Below are positions 24,790-35,299 of a DNA stretch of 64,000 nt, piece by piece. Location: contig NC_057918.1 of the NCBI RefSeq assembly GCF_018873765.1, positions 64,358,871-64,422,870 on the forward strand, written 5' to 3'. Positions within the stretch are counted from its first letter, which is position 1. The number at the start of each line of letters is the position of its first letter. A program made the position numbers and the translations under genes. The notes beneath the pieces are model-generated. The model did not search any database. It was not told the origin of the DNA and saw only the letters and a program-made list of their open reading frames with translations. The DNA is from Telopea speciosissima. Its lineage: Eukaryota > Streptophyta > Magnoliopsida > Proteales > Proteaceae.

Positions 24790-24950
24790 GAATTTTTATC
24801 CGCTATTATGCATTGCAGTGCTGCTATGCCATCATGCGGTGCAGCAGCGGACATGTGTGCATAATGGGCCCCACTATGCAAACATGGCTGTTATTGTGCC
24901 GCACAATGCGCACAGCGCGGTGCCTCCGGTACTAGAGTGGATAAAGGTCC
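24790..24950. mobile_element. 161-bp MITE with 10-bp target duplication
   Basis: CTATCAAGTA is duplicated exactly at 24780-24789 and 24951-24960. The insert begins GAATTTTTATCC and ends with the inverse of GGACCTTTATCC (9 of 12 match). It is unusually GC-rich, with GCAGTGCTGC and GCGCACAGCGCGG blocks. A 9-11-bp duplication is the MULE size class. Confidence 0.65.
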
Positions 24951-24960
24951 CTATCAAGTA

Positions 24961-26312
24961 TGGGAGAGGGGAGATGTAAACTAGGCACTTGTTCACAATC
25001 ACTCCAAACTTAACTCTCTCTCTCTCTCTTAGCAGATAAAAACAAAACTCTCTCTCTCTCTACCATGAGTTTTGAAACCTGTAGAAGGTGGTCTTCCTTT
25101 CTAATGAGGATTACGCTCAAAATTCAAATTTAATTTTGAATTCTCAACACCTCTTCTCTTCTGTATGCCAGATTTGTTAACACAACAATCATTATGCATT
25201 ATCATGCTACAACCGCTTCACCCCTATCTTCCACTCTGCTTGCCACACCATTGGCATCTTTCGATTCAGCCTAGTACCTTGATTCGGGTGCAACACACCA
25301 TCTGACGGCTGACTTAGGGTATTAAGGATAACGCTCAAAATTGAATTTGAATTTTGAGTGTTATCCTTAATACTCTCCCTAAATCCTTCTCTCTCCTAGG
25401 GGCACAATAGTCATTTCACGTGCTCTAGTGTCAGAGTGCGGGGTAACGCACTGTACATGCCCAGTTAGCGTTCTCTTTCCTATATTTTATTGAATTCTTT
25501 TGTTGTCAAATCTATGATTAGGATGCTCTGTCCTAACTGTTCGTGGACTAGGATGGTGACAATAAATTAATTATATGCCTTGAGGTGCATTATGAGATAT
25601 CGTAACGTGGATAGATCTACACGTAATATTTTCAATCATTATGAGTTTTATAGTTATTACCATACTATGATATCCTTATGGGCAATTAGGTTAAAATTAT
25701 CTTATTGGGTAGGACTCCAGTTAAGTTGTCTCGGTGTACGATTCAATAGGATCACTACTTAGCCCATGGAATCCAAGGAAGGGAGGAATTTCATTAGGTT
25801 ATTTAATAGCCTATAGAGGAGAGAAATTGAGCATACCTACTATTATTAGCTCCAAAACAACTTTGAGGGGAGAAGTGCTCTCTCTCTCTCTCTCTCCCTC
25901 CAAGTGTAGGCTGTTACCATCACTGAGGCAGGATTCCATTGCGTTCTTGCTCCATCAAGCGTTGAGTGGAGTACGATTCTTGCTTCTAAAGATTCAGTGT
26001 TCAAGTGTTGTGAACTATTGAAGATGCTTCACTTGCAACACTAAAAGTAAGTCGAAACTCCGCTTCAATGTTTGATTCAAATACCCCATACTACGTGAGG
26101 TTATTGCAGCATGTTAAAGATCTCTCAGCTCTCTTTGCCCTTGAAAAAGCAAAACTCTAGTTTGGCAGTTCCTTTGGTGTAAGCATTGACATGGGAAATA
26201 TCCATTCCTTGCCAAAGTGACTTGGATTAGAAAGACCTCAGTTGGATTGGTGGGGATTCAAAAATCAATTTAAGACCATTCTTTTATGGTAAATTTACAC
26301 ATACGTCCCCTG
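24961..26312. other. Intergenic stretch with CT microsatellites
   Basis: (CT)n tracts lie near 25015-25060 and 25879-25900. A long hairpin lies at 25319-25373. No gene, RNA or LTR border was recognised. Confidence 0.5.
25319..25373. repeat. 24-bp-arm inverted repeat (hairpin)
   Basis: The left arm 25319-25342 (GTATTAAGGATAACGC...) pairs with the right arm 25350-25373 over 24 bases. The only non-Watson-Crick position would be a G-U pair in RNA, and the loop has 7 bases. A related, shorter AAAATTCAAATTTAATTTTG palindrome lies near 25118-25137. Confidence 0.8.
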
Positions 26313-28098
26313 AGATAAGGCTTAATCACAGATCCATCCGCCCATTAGTTAAGAAAGAGGACAGAGAGATAGCCCGAGGTTGTTCGGTTGGATCCGAACT
26401 GTAGACACCAATTTTTGTCACCACCTTCGGCGATGATGACAACAGGACATAGACAGACATCGGTATCTCTCTCAAAAAGGACTCTTGTCCCTACATCTGA
26501 ACCAAATCACCCTAACATCTATAAAATGACTCATAAGACCCTTTACTGAACACTGAAGGAGGCACTGCTCATCCTCCCCCACCACGACGGTCCCGCTAAG
26601 ACCAAGCCCACGGGCCCAGAATGGCTCAAAATCAGGAAAAAGTGGTACTGCGCTCCCACGGCACCGTGGACTCCTTCCCACGGCACCGTGGGGACGTGTA
26701 CTTGATTTCTACGGCGCCATGAAGGGGTGTGACATCAGCCTGTTGACGTCACACACGGTGCCGTGGAGGACTTATCTGGCCAAAGGTGAGGGTCCTCCCT
26801 CCCCTATAAATAGGAGGGTCCCCTTCCCTCCAAAACAAGCTTTTCTCGGGTAGGGAGACCCTCCAGGGCTTGTTTTGCCCCCTTTTCACCATCTTTTTCT
26901 CCGTCTTTCCCTCATGAGTATGTGAGTCAGTGGAGTTCTTCGATGTGGGTAGATCCATCGATTACCCATCCAAGCATAGAGCGATTCTACTCTTGGGTAT
27001 TGTTATCCCGTCAGTGTATGGATAACGAAAAACCCTCTTCACAGCCGTTATTCTGTCTGTATACAGATAACAAGAATCCCTTATATAGCCGTTACTCTGC
27101 CCGAAGTTTGAGTAGCAAAACCCATCTCATATAGTCCTTACTCTGTCCGACAAGAGAGAGACAAGCCGATCGTCCGTCTCCACCTGAGCCGTGGGACATC
27201 ACATATTTTGCACTCGTTGCGCTTTCGTTTATTCCGTGTATTTCTTGACAAGCATCTGTATCTTTCCTTCTTATTATTTTTGACATAATGTAGACAATTA
27301 AAGTAACTCGTTTTAGTGTACATAGTAAATGATTTTTCTTTGTTTGTCATGATCAGTGCATCATAATTTAGCCTTACATGTTAGTATAGGATATATTATT
27401 AAGGGAGAATATTCAAAAACCAGCATCTAGTAGAAAGACCGGTTTATCCGGGCGAGGTGGGTGCCTAACACCTTCCCACTCTCGTAACCTGACTACTTAC
27501 CCTGAATCTTTGACCAGACCATATGGAATCACGTAGCCCTTTCCGCTAACCCCGGATGGGGCTACACCCATTGGGTCCTAGGCCCTAACCCTAGGTGGCG
27601 ACTTCATTTCTTTATAAAGCATGATCCCAATCCCCATGATGATATATCGAAACGATACACCATTATTCATCGAAGCCAATCTTTGTCTCCATAAGGCTGA
27701 GGAACCCTCGTCCCGAGGACCACGGTACTTACACGAACCATCACATTGGTTCATTGATCCCGAAAAGATTAAAGAGCCTAATTGCGACGATGTGTACGTG
27801 TAAAGTGCACTATCAAAGCACCACATTGCGCCTCACGCATGTGCTCGAACGATCACCATCATAGCTCCTTATCGCTCCTAAGATAAGGCTTAATCACAGA
27901 TCCATCCGCCCATTAGTTAAGAAAGAGGACAGAGAGATAGCCCGAGGTTGTTTGGTCGGATCCGAACCATCACACTGGTTCACTGATCCCGAAAAGATTA
28001 AAGCGCTTAATTGCGATGATGTGTATGTGTAAAATGCACTATCAAAGTACCACATTGCGCCTCACGCATACACTCCAACGATCACCATCATCGCTCCT
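26313..28098. repeat. Tandem duplication of a ~229-bp unit, first copy split by a solo LTR
   Basis: Copy 1 is 26313-26399 joined to 27739-27880, and copy 2 is 27881 to about 28098. Both share AGATAAGGCTTAATCACAG, GAACCATCACA(T/C)TGGTTCA and CAAAG(C/T)ACCACATTGCGCC. Removing the LTR and one CGAAC restores an uninterrupted copy 1. The unit has no recognised function. Confidence 0.85.
26400..27733 (+). mobile_element. Solo LTR, probably Gypsy
   Basis: It starts TGTAGACACCAATTTTTGTC and ends TTACA, with a perfect 5-bp target duplication CGAAC at 26395-26399 and 27734-27738. Length is 1334 bp. A CTATAAATAGG TATA-like box lies near 26803. Three GGTATTGTTATCCCG/GCCGTTA-CTCTG-type repeats lie at 26990-27150. 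There is no internal coding region. The TGTAGACACC start is common among plant Gypsy LTRs. Confidence 0.85.
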
Positions 28099-28202
28099 AT
28101 TCATTTTATAATAGGTCACAAACATATATAAATCAAATGATTTCCTTCTACACAACCGATGTGGGACTAAAGTCCCATACCAATATTTTGAAAATTCCAA
28201 CA
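28099..28202 (-). mobile_element. LTR-start-like segment
   Basis: On the minus strand the segment begins TGTTGGAATTTTC and contains TCCCACATCGG, a motif often found at the start of plant LTRs. It may mean that the tandem unit to its left belongs to an LTR on the minus strand. No matching end or duplication was found. Confidence 0.35.
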
Positions 28203-28929
28203 GTACCTCTTTCATTCCTTTAAACACTTGGGTGAGGGAAAAATCAGTAATATGCTCCTAGCCATGGGAACAGTTATCTCATCTTTCTACCAACAATTTA
28301 AGCATACGCTGCCTTCTCATAGATACTAAGCCGAGCTTGTTGAGGTTGTTTAGACCATCATTTGCCTTCTCATGAAACCGTACCATGGTGAACCAAAAAT
28401 CCAAAACAAAGGCATTCTGTTGCCTCCCTTTTAGCTATACAATTCTTAACATAACTCCAAGTAAGGATCAATTTATTCCAGATCACTAGTTCATGTGGCA
28501 ATCCATTTTACCCATTTGTTTATTGGAGATGATTTGGGGTCCAATGGAACTACCCTTCACTGGATTTTAGGGTTTCTCCGTACTCCACTTGCAGGAACTT
28601 CCTTGATGCATTTAATCTCTAGTTCGAACCTGCTTAAATCAGATCCATTTGATCTGAAATCTTGGGGCTATATCTCCCATTTGTGCTATGCTTCTACATG
28701 TGAGAGAAACTTCTCAATTGTTGCAGACTCCTCTGTTTGCTTAGACTGAAAAAAGCCATGGAATCAACTTTGCAGCTGCCCCAACTCATTTGGCCTAGCT
28801 GACTCCCTTGCCTCTCTTCAAGTGTAACACAGCAATGTAAAGGAATAGTTACAATTCCTACATTGAGAGAGAGATAGTTCTAGCAAAAGCAGCCCTTGGG
28901 TTAAACCTAGTTGACCCTTGTTAATCGTT
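28203..28929. other. Intergenic stretch, nothing recognised
   Basis: Unique-looking sequence. The 84-codon frame at 28495-28749 has no recognisable domain. Confidence 0.45.
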
Positions 28930-29085
28930 TGTGGTAATCGGACCGAAACCGGCCCGCTAGGAATTGGAACCGACCTATCCAATAGTTTATTGGTCCAGTT
29001 CGGATCTACCAGTAAGGTATTGGTCCGGTTTCGAAACTACCAATTAGGAACCAGTAGAACTGGAATAAATTCACATCCTAACCTT
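28930..29085. mobile_element. Worn hAT-like end fragment
   Basis: Repeated GGTCCGGTTT/GAACCGACC motifs, ending TTCACATCCTAA, resemble the family-A type terminus. No left terminus was found. Confidence 0.4.
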
Positions 29086-29299
29086 AATTCTTAAGACTCA
29101 ATGTCATGAGAGCTAAAGTCAAACCCTTTTATTTTTTTAGTTTTTCAATTTTGTCTGGTATCACTTGTCTCATATACTATTTTACCAAAGATTTGACTGT
29201 AAAATTTTAAGGTCCATTTAGAAATACTAACTTAAGAACATACCTTAAAACAATCCTAACTTATGAGGGTGGTGGTGTTCCTACTAATTAAATAATACC

Positions 29300-29580
29300 A
29301 AACAAGATTTGGCTGCTACTCGGGCTGCAGCACGTAAGGGAGTCCCTAGACGTACCTATCAACATCTGGACTGACTGCAAGGAACTAGTTCACTGGCTGC
29401 AACCTCCAACATGACAATGGCTGTGGGAGATTTTCACCATCCTATGGGATAGTAGACATATTTTGGTAGACTTTCGTACCTTTTTGCTTTAAAAAAAAAA
29501 CAGGTTTGTTGTGTATCTAGCACATAAGGTAGCAAATCAAGCAAGATGTACTAAAACGGTTGTCTGTATTTCAGATTTTA
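29300..29580 (+). mobile_element. L1-type LINE fragment, RNase H domain
   Basis: Plus-strand translation gives PINIWTDCKELVHWLQPP, later VDFRTF and a VYLAHKVANQARC-like end, which is the C-terminal RNase H of plant L1 LINEs. An A-run near 29492 splits the frame. It is an isolated old fragment. Confidence 0.7.
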
Positions 29581-29759
29581 ACTTAATTTAATTAGTTTTT
29601 TTTTCCTATAAAAAATAAAAAACAAGAAGTAATATAGACTAGTTATGTGATTTGAAAAAAAATAAATGAATCATATCTCAAGTGATTGAAATTAGTGATT
29701 TATTATAATATTATTAAATATATGTATCATGTCTAAGGAATAAAAAAAAAATTATTTTG

Positions 29760-29936
29760 ATTGGACTGCTTGGAACCTTTTAGGAACCGGAACTGGCCCA
29801 CCCATTAGTTAATGGTCCTAGATCTCAAGTTTGGAACCGATTAGCTTACTGGTCTGGTTCTGGTCCTGACCCTTTAAAACTAGAACCGTTAAAGAACCAA
29901 ACCGATAGCCTAGGACCGGACCAATTGACACCCCTA
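29760..29936. mobile_element. Worn hAT-like end fragment
   Basis: GGAACCGGAACTGG and TAGGACCGGACC motifs lead to a clear TTGACACCCCTA terminus at 29936, the family-A end. The partner terminus was not identified. Confidence 0.5.
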
Positions 29937-30465
29937 ATCACAAGAGCTTCACGAAACAAAGTTCCATGGGTTTTGCAAGGAATACCTACTGTGCAAATTA
30001 TCCTTTTTTGGAGGGATGTTGTTTAAAGGTCTCAATAGCAACAAAAATAGAGTGGAATGATTGTAGGTAGCAAATCTCAGTAGCAACTCCACATTTTCAG
30101 TTCGCAGGAAGCCATTGGTAGGTTGTTTCAACTCAACCGCAAGAAGTAGTAAGAATGGTAGTCTCCTCAGACTTGTAGTAGCAGAGGCACGTAAAGGGTT
30201 TCTCCTTTCGGTTTGTTATTGCTCCATGGAACAAGTAAAAGAAGAAATAGGTTTATTTTAGCATGAAGGGCAATTTGGTTAACAAATGAACAATTCTAAA
30301 CTTTTTCAGTCCCAGTTTAACGGAGTGAGTTTACTTATTAATTATTTTGGAAAGTAGGGGAGGTATGCGTAAGTATCCAAAACTCACGAGTGGATATATT
30401 ATTAGGCCTTACCTTAGGGGAGGTACGTGTAAATCTCCCTTCTTTTATTCAATGTTGTTAAATAT
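29937..30465. other. Intergenic stretch, nothing recognised
   Basis: It has no coding or RNA signal. Two near-identical AGGGGAGGTA(T/C)G(C/T)GTAA blocks occur at 30356 and 30416. Confidence 0.45.
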
Positions 30466-30468
30466 GTA

Positions 30469-32551
30469 CACTACAAGAAAAGGCGTCTTTTACGGGCGTT
30501 TTTTAAGTGTCGCCGTAGCAAAAAAACGCCGCTATATGATTCAGCGGCGTTTGTAATAAACGCCGCACATATGTCGTCCGCCGCAAATGTATCACGGCGT
30601 TTATGCCATATGCCCGTGTAAGTATACTTTCACCGGCGTTTGTTAACAAATGTCGCCATATATATTTTATAACGGCGTTTTTTGAAATGTCGATATATAT
30701 TGGTAAGCGTTGATATAATTATGATTTATTTGCGGCATGTTTACATAAACACCGGTAAAATATCCTATAAGCGGCATTTCTTAAACGCCGATAAAATATA
30801 CACACTTAGCGGCATTTAGTAAGAAACGCCGATACATATAGTATTTTTAAAAAAATTATTTACCTAATCCTTTAACTGTTATTTTTGTGGTGCAAATCAT
30901 TTAACCTGTTCTGTTATCTTATCCTTTAACCTATTGATGTGAAGAGACATAAAACTTCCACACACACACACACACACACCCAAAAAAAAAAAAAATCATC
31001 CCTAAAAACAATGAAATAATGACAGGATCCAAATAGTTTAAGTTTACCTGTACAAATGACCATTTGAAACTTAATTACATTTAGTCTACCTTACCCCAAA
31101 GGACACTTACAACCTATGACAAATTATTAAAATTCAAAAACAAAATAAACAATGTATGTACTTTGCTCTATGTCTTCAATCAATGAACATCTTAAACAAT
31201 GAGTGTTTTAAATCACCAAGCAACTCCAGTAAACACACAAAATTTAGCAATAACTCATTGACATTTGTATTCAAATAGACGTTACTGACAATATAACCAT
31301 GTACCAATCTTTATTAGCTTGATCATGTCGAAAAAGTGTCCGGTTTGAAATCAAACTCGCAATAGCAGACTGTAGCAATATAACCATGTACCAATTTTAT
31401 CGGCTCTATCAGCATGAAGTATCATAGAGAACAAAGAAGAAGAATCTACAATGATCGATACATCATCTCTATGTCACTGTATAGTTCAATCATATCTTCT
31501 AATGATATCCCCAAAAGAACAAACTAAGAAAGAACAACTGTAGACACATTTTTGTTAACTTTCAGTTAAGAAACATGGCCAGATTTTCAGTACATCATCT
31601 ATATCCAATTTCAACTAAAGAACATGCCTAAACTACCATGAAAAAATAATGCTAACAGTTATATCTTTAAGGTTGAAAATAGAGTTCCAAAAATACCCAA
31701 GTTTGAAAAGAGAACAAAGGAAATCCTAAACCAAATGGAGTAGGTTCCCTACTCGAGTTAGAAAAAGATAATAAAGTCAAAGAACCCAAAAAACTACTAC
31801 TCCCTTGGCTGAAAATGCTCGTTGTTTTTCTATTCTCCTTCTCTGACCTTCCTCTCTCTTGTCTCATATAACTCTGCAGCAATGTACATTGACCTAACAA
31901 GAGAAACATATAGACACATTTATTCGAAAGTGAAGAAAATAAATACAAAGCAACAATTGAAAATAAATAATGTGGAGAAGGAAGCCGGGTTTTTTACAAA
32001 ATTTGTTCCATGAAACAACTTCTTCATGACTGAACTGCCATGCAAAGTTCCACACCACACCACAACACCTATCTTTGCTTATTTTCGGAGTTTCTAGAAC
32101 TTGGAGTTTTTTCGTGAAACTCCTCATATAACGGCATTTTTTCCTAAACACCCTAAAATACATATGGCAGGCGATGAATATAGTATGATACTACGGCGTT
32201 TACAAATAAACGCCCCCAACGATGTATGATACTACGGCATTTACAAATAAACGCCGTTGTATTTTTACATACCCGACAATTCAAAACAAACGCCCTAAAG
32301 ATGTATGCTCTGTGGCGATTACAAATAAATGTCGTTGTATCGTTACATACCCCGGCAGTTCAAACCAAACACCCCCAAAGATGTACTTGTAGCGGCAATT
32401 ACATATAAACGCCACAATATCTACTTATTATACTTTTTATACCGACGTATGTTAATAAACGTTGTCGAATGTTCCTATATGAGTGCGTTTACTAGAAAAC
32501 GCCGCTCAGGCCCATCTAAAAATGCCGCGAAAAACCCTTTTTCTTGTAGTG
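30469..32551. mobile_element. Non-autonomous CACTA (CMC/En-Spm) element
   Basis: The left end CACTACAAGAAAA and right end TTTTTCTTGTAGTG are a classic CACTA inverted repeat. They are flanked by the perfect 3-bp target duplication GTA (30466-30468 and 32552-32554). Subterminal zones (about 30480-30840 and 32130-32530) carry many GCGGCGTTT...AAACGCCG pairs, each forming a short hairpin. The AT-rich middle has only small frames and no transposase. Length is 2083 bp. A (CA)n run lies near 30960. Confidence 0.93.
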
Positions 32552-32565
32552 GTATTATGTAGTAT

Positions 32566-33255
32566 TAGGAGTGTCAACTAGTCGAGCTCGGTCGGGTTCG
32601 GTCAGGCGTAGCCGAGCGTCACAATGCTTAAAGCTTGCTCCGTGATCACTCATTTAAGTATTCAATCTGGGCCTGGTCGGGCTCGATCGAGCTTGATCGG
32701 GCTTCAGGCTATAATCGGGTTATATAATCGAGCCTTAAATGGTGCAGAATGGGGCTATGGGCATGTTTAAATATAAACGGACTTTAAACGGTGCAGCCCA
32801 TTAAAACTGAATATTTTAATTTTACAAAGAGGTTTACCATTTTGCCACCTCTTTTCTGTATTTTCCTATTAAAATTGAATATTCAAACCGTTTGAATATG
32901 ACCGATTCATTAGAAATAGGCTGAAATAGTGCAACTCGTGCTAGCCCATGTCCCATAATATAAATTTGAGCTAAAAAATATCATAAAAATATACACAATA
33001 CATCAGGCCCATCCCAACAGAAAGTTAATGTCAAAAACAGATTTGGGTCAATAAATCAAACAGGGCCCAAATCCATAGCAAAGTTTACAAGTTAAAGGGC
33101 CGAGGGCCCGACAGGCTAGGACCCTACACCGGGACCACCTGGTTAGTAAATGTGTCGAGCTTAAGCCTGACATGTTTAACAAACGGACCAGGCCGGGCTT
33201 TAGTCGGGCAGGGTAGGTCGGGTCTGCCGGGCCGGACCTGGAATTGATACCCTTA
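32566..33255. mobile_element. hAT-like element, worn
   Basis: Ends TAGGAGTGTCAA and TTGATACCCTTA are imperfect inverted repeats of the family-A type (9 of 12). Subterminal GGTCGGGCTCG/CCGGGC motifs are present at both ends. The flanks TGTAGTAT and GTATGTAC do not form a clean duplication. Confidence 0.55.
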
Positions 33256-33477
33256 GTATGTACATCAAAATCTTAACCTGACGAAATAATGCAATCAAAA
33301 GTGAAGAAAAAATTAGGACAGATACGCACGCATACACACAATGGAGTAGGGAGCAGAGGAAAAAAACATTTGTTTTTTATGATAATAATTAATTGAGTGA
33401 TAAAAGATGAAGAATGTGTAATTATTATAACTTAGAAAAAAGGTTAACTTGAACATGATTTACAATCCGGATTGGAT

Positions 33478-33890
33478 CATGGTTTGAGGTATCGGATCGG
33501 TGCCGCCGATATTGGCCAGATCGGATCGGCATCGGTTGAGGCCGATCCCGAGATTTGATTGATACAGCAAGGTTTGACTGGATTGTTGATTGGATTGCCT
33601 AACTCGGTTGGATCGGCCGATCCGATTCAATCCAATTGAATATTTTTTTTATTTTTTCAAATTTTTGAAGTTTTTTTTTTGTTTTTTATATTATCTTAAT
33701 CGATATCGATCGATATTGACCGATATCAACCGATTTTGATGGATCCAATCAAGATAATATCGGTCGATCCGATCCTGAAATCACAACACCCACCAACTCT
33801 GCTGATATATACATGATCTGATCCATAAAACAAACCAATTTTGGGGGGGTTTTTTGACCGATCCAATCCCGATCCAGAAAGGTTACCTTG
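33478..33890. mobile_element. 413-bp hAT-like MITE with GATCGG arrays
   Basis: A perfect 8-bp target duplication GATTGGAT lies at 33470-33477 and 33891-33898. Ends are CATGGTTTGAGG and the inverse of CAAGGTAACC. Both arms are dominated by ATCGGATCGG/CCGATCCG motifs. It has no coding capacity and is the shortest member of the CA(A/T)GG-ended group seen here. Confidence 0.85.
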
Positions 33891-34043
33891 GATTGGATGC
33901 CGAGACTGATCCGATACACCTATATAAACAAGGACAAAAAAGGTAGAAAAACAAAAAGCAGATTTTTAAGAAAAAAAGGGATAAATGTGTCAATATTTAG
34001 ACCGATTCTCGGAGGATCCAAATAACAAGTTATACAAGAGAAT

Positions 34044-34116
34044 CACACCTGTTGGGACTCGAACCCACAGTCGCCTGATTAGAAGTCAGACGTCTTATCC
34101 ATTAGGCCACAGGCGC
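34044..34116 (-). tRNA. tRNA-Arg (anticodon UCU), copy 1, probably decaying
   Basis: The 73-nt cloverleaf has a CTTCTAA anticodon loop. The acceptor stem GCGCCTG/CAGGTGT is intact, with a T-A pair at position 6. The internal B box GGTTCGAGTCC is present. The D stem (GCC/GAC) and T stem (GTGGG/CCCAA) each have one mismatch that copy 2 lacks. No T-run directly follows it on the minus strand. Confidence 0.85.
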
Positions 34117-34602
34117 TTATGATTTATAAAATGGTTTATAGAATAAATAATCATTAGTTTTTTAATATAAATAAACAATGGGAAAAAGTTCGGTGTCCGG
34201 GAGTGTGGCCTATGCCAACACTCCCATGAGTCTCTCTCTCTCCTCTTCATGTGAAAAGATACCTCTGTCCCCTTATTTTAAAGAGAAGAGAGATAAACAC
34301 ATAGAAGTGCTGGTGTAGGCCACTCTCCCGTATACAAAGCTGTTTCTCATAAACAATTGAGTGATAAAAGATGAAGAATGTGTAATTACTATAACTTAAA
34401 AAAGGTTAACTTGGACATGATAAAGAAGATCTAGACTGATCCGGAGATATAGAAAAGGGTACAAAGGGTTTTTTCTTCAGAAAAAGAAATTTTTAGGAAA
34501 AACAGGGCAAATGTTTCACATTTGGCCCGATTCTGGGGAGATCCGAACCCGAATAAATACTTATACAGGAGATTTTGGCCGAAATTCCTCCTTTTCCTAT
34601 AT

Positions 34603-34607
34603 AAAAA
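34603..34607 (-). terminator. RNA polymerase III terminator of tRNA copy 2
   Basis: TTTTT on the minus strand begins four bases after the tRNA 3' end. Confidence 0.7.
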
Positions 34608-34610
34608 TTT

Positions 34611-34683
34611 CACGCCCGGTGGGACTCGAACCCACAATCGCCTGATTAGAAGTCAGACGCCTTATCCATTAGGCCACGGGCGC
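34611..34683 (-). tRNA. tRNA-Arg (anticodon UCU), copy 2
   Basis: The 73-nt cloverleaf has intact stems: acceptor GCGCCCG/CGGGCGT, D GCC/GGC and T GTGGG/CCCAC, with a CTTCTAA anticodon loop. The A box (TGGCCTAATGG) and B box (GGTTCGAGTCC) are canonical. A T5 terminator follows. Relative to copy 1, acceptor position 6 changes as a pair from T-A to C-G. Confidence 0.95.
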
Positions 34684-34700
34684 TTGTTGTTTTATATTTA

Positions 34701-34954
34701 CATAAATAATCATGATACTGAATACTTTGTCAAATAACAGTCAAAACATACATATAAATACATTGAGACTTAAAGCTTGAAAGGCCAATTTTGAAAGGAG
34801 AAGAGACTGAAAAGAAAATAACACTCACCGAAGACAAACACTAGAATCAAAATATAAAATTGATTGTGATAAGTCTGTCATCGGCTCATCTTGATGTGGT
34901 ACAGATTGTATTTTTTTTTCTACCTCTTTAATCCTCCCCTTTGGCACTAATCAC
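34701..34954. other. Spacer, nothing recognised
   Basis: AT-rich sequence with a T-run near 34912. No gene is seen. Confidence 0.4.
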
Positions 34955-35290
34955 ACACTTATTTCCCCTGTTCCTATAAAGGAAAAGGCTATTCTGCCGG
35001 AGGAACTTAAACCCATTAGTTTATGTACCGTTGCCTATTAAGATCATCTCAAAATTGTTAGCTAAAAGGTTGCAAGGGGTTATGATTCTCTTCATTTTAA
35101 CTTTCCAAGCCGTCTTTATCTAAGGAAGGCAGATCTCTGACAATATCATTATTTTTCAAAAGATCATCCATTATATGCGTTCATTTTAAGAGCAAACAAA
35201 AATGGGTTGCTGCTCAATTACTTTTTCAGTTTTTGGATTTTTCGGAACATTGGTGTGATTTAATAAGTTATTTTATTATCCCTTTATTTT
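34955..35290 (+). mobile_element. L1 LINE fragment, reverse transcriptase
   Basis: Plus-strand frames show ELKPIS, KIISKLLAKRLQGVM and FIKEGRS/ISDN-like text, which is the L1 reverse-transcriptase fingers region. It has several frame changes and is an old fragment. Confidence 0.65.
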
Positions 35291-35299
35291 TAGACGAAA

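Larger units (their letters stand above)
33391..34700. repeat. Tandem segmental duplication carrying tRNA-Arg
   Basis: Unit 1 (33391 to about 34130) and unit 2 (34355 to about 34700) both begin AATTGAGTGATAAAAGATGA and both contain an AGGTTAACTTG(A/G)ACATGA block, a CCGATTCT(C/G)GG(A/G)GGATCC-like block and a tRNA. Unit 1 is lengthened by the 413-bp insertion at 33478-33890. Confidence 0.85.
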
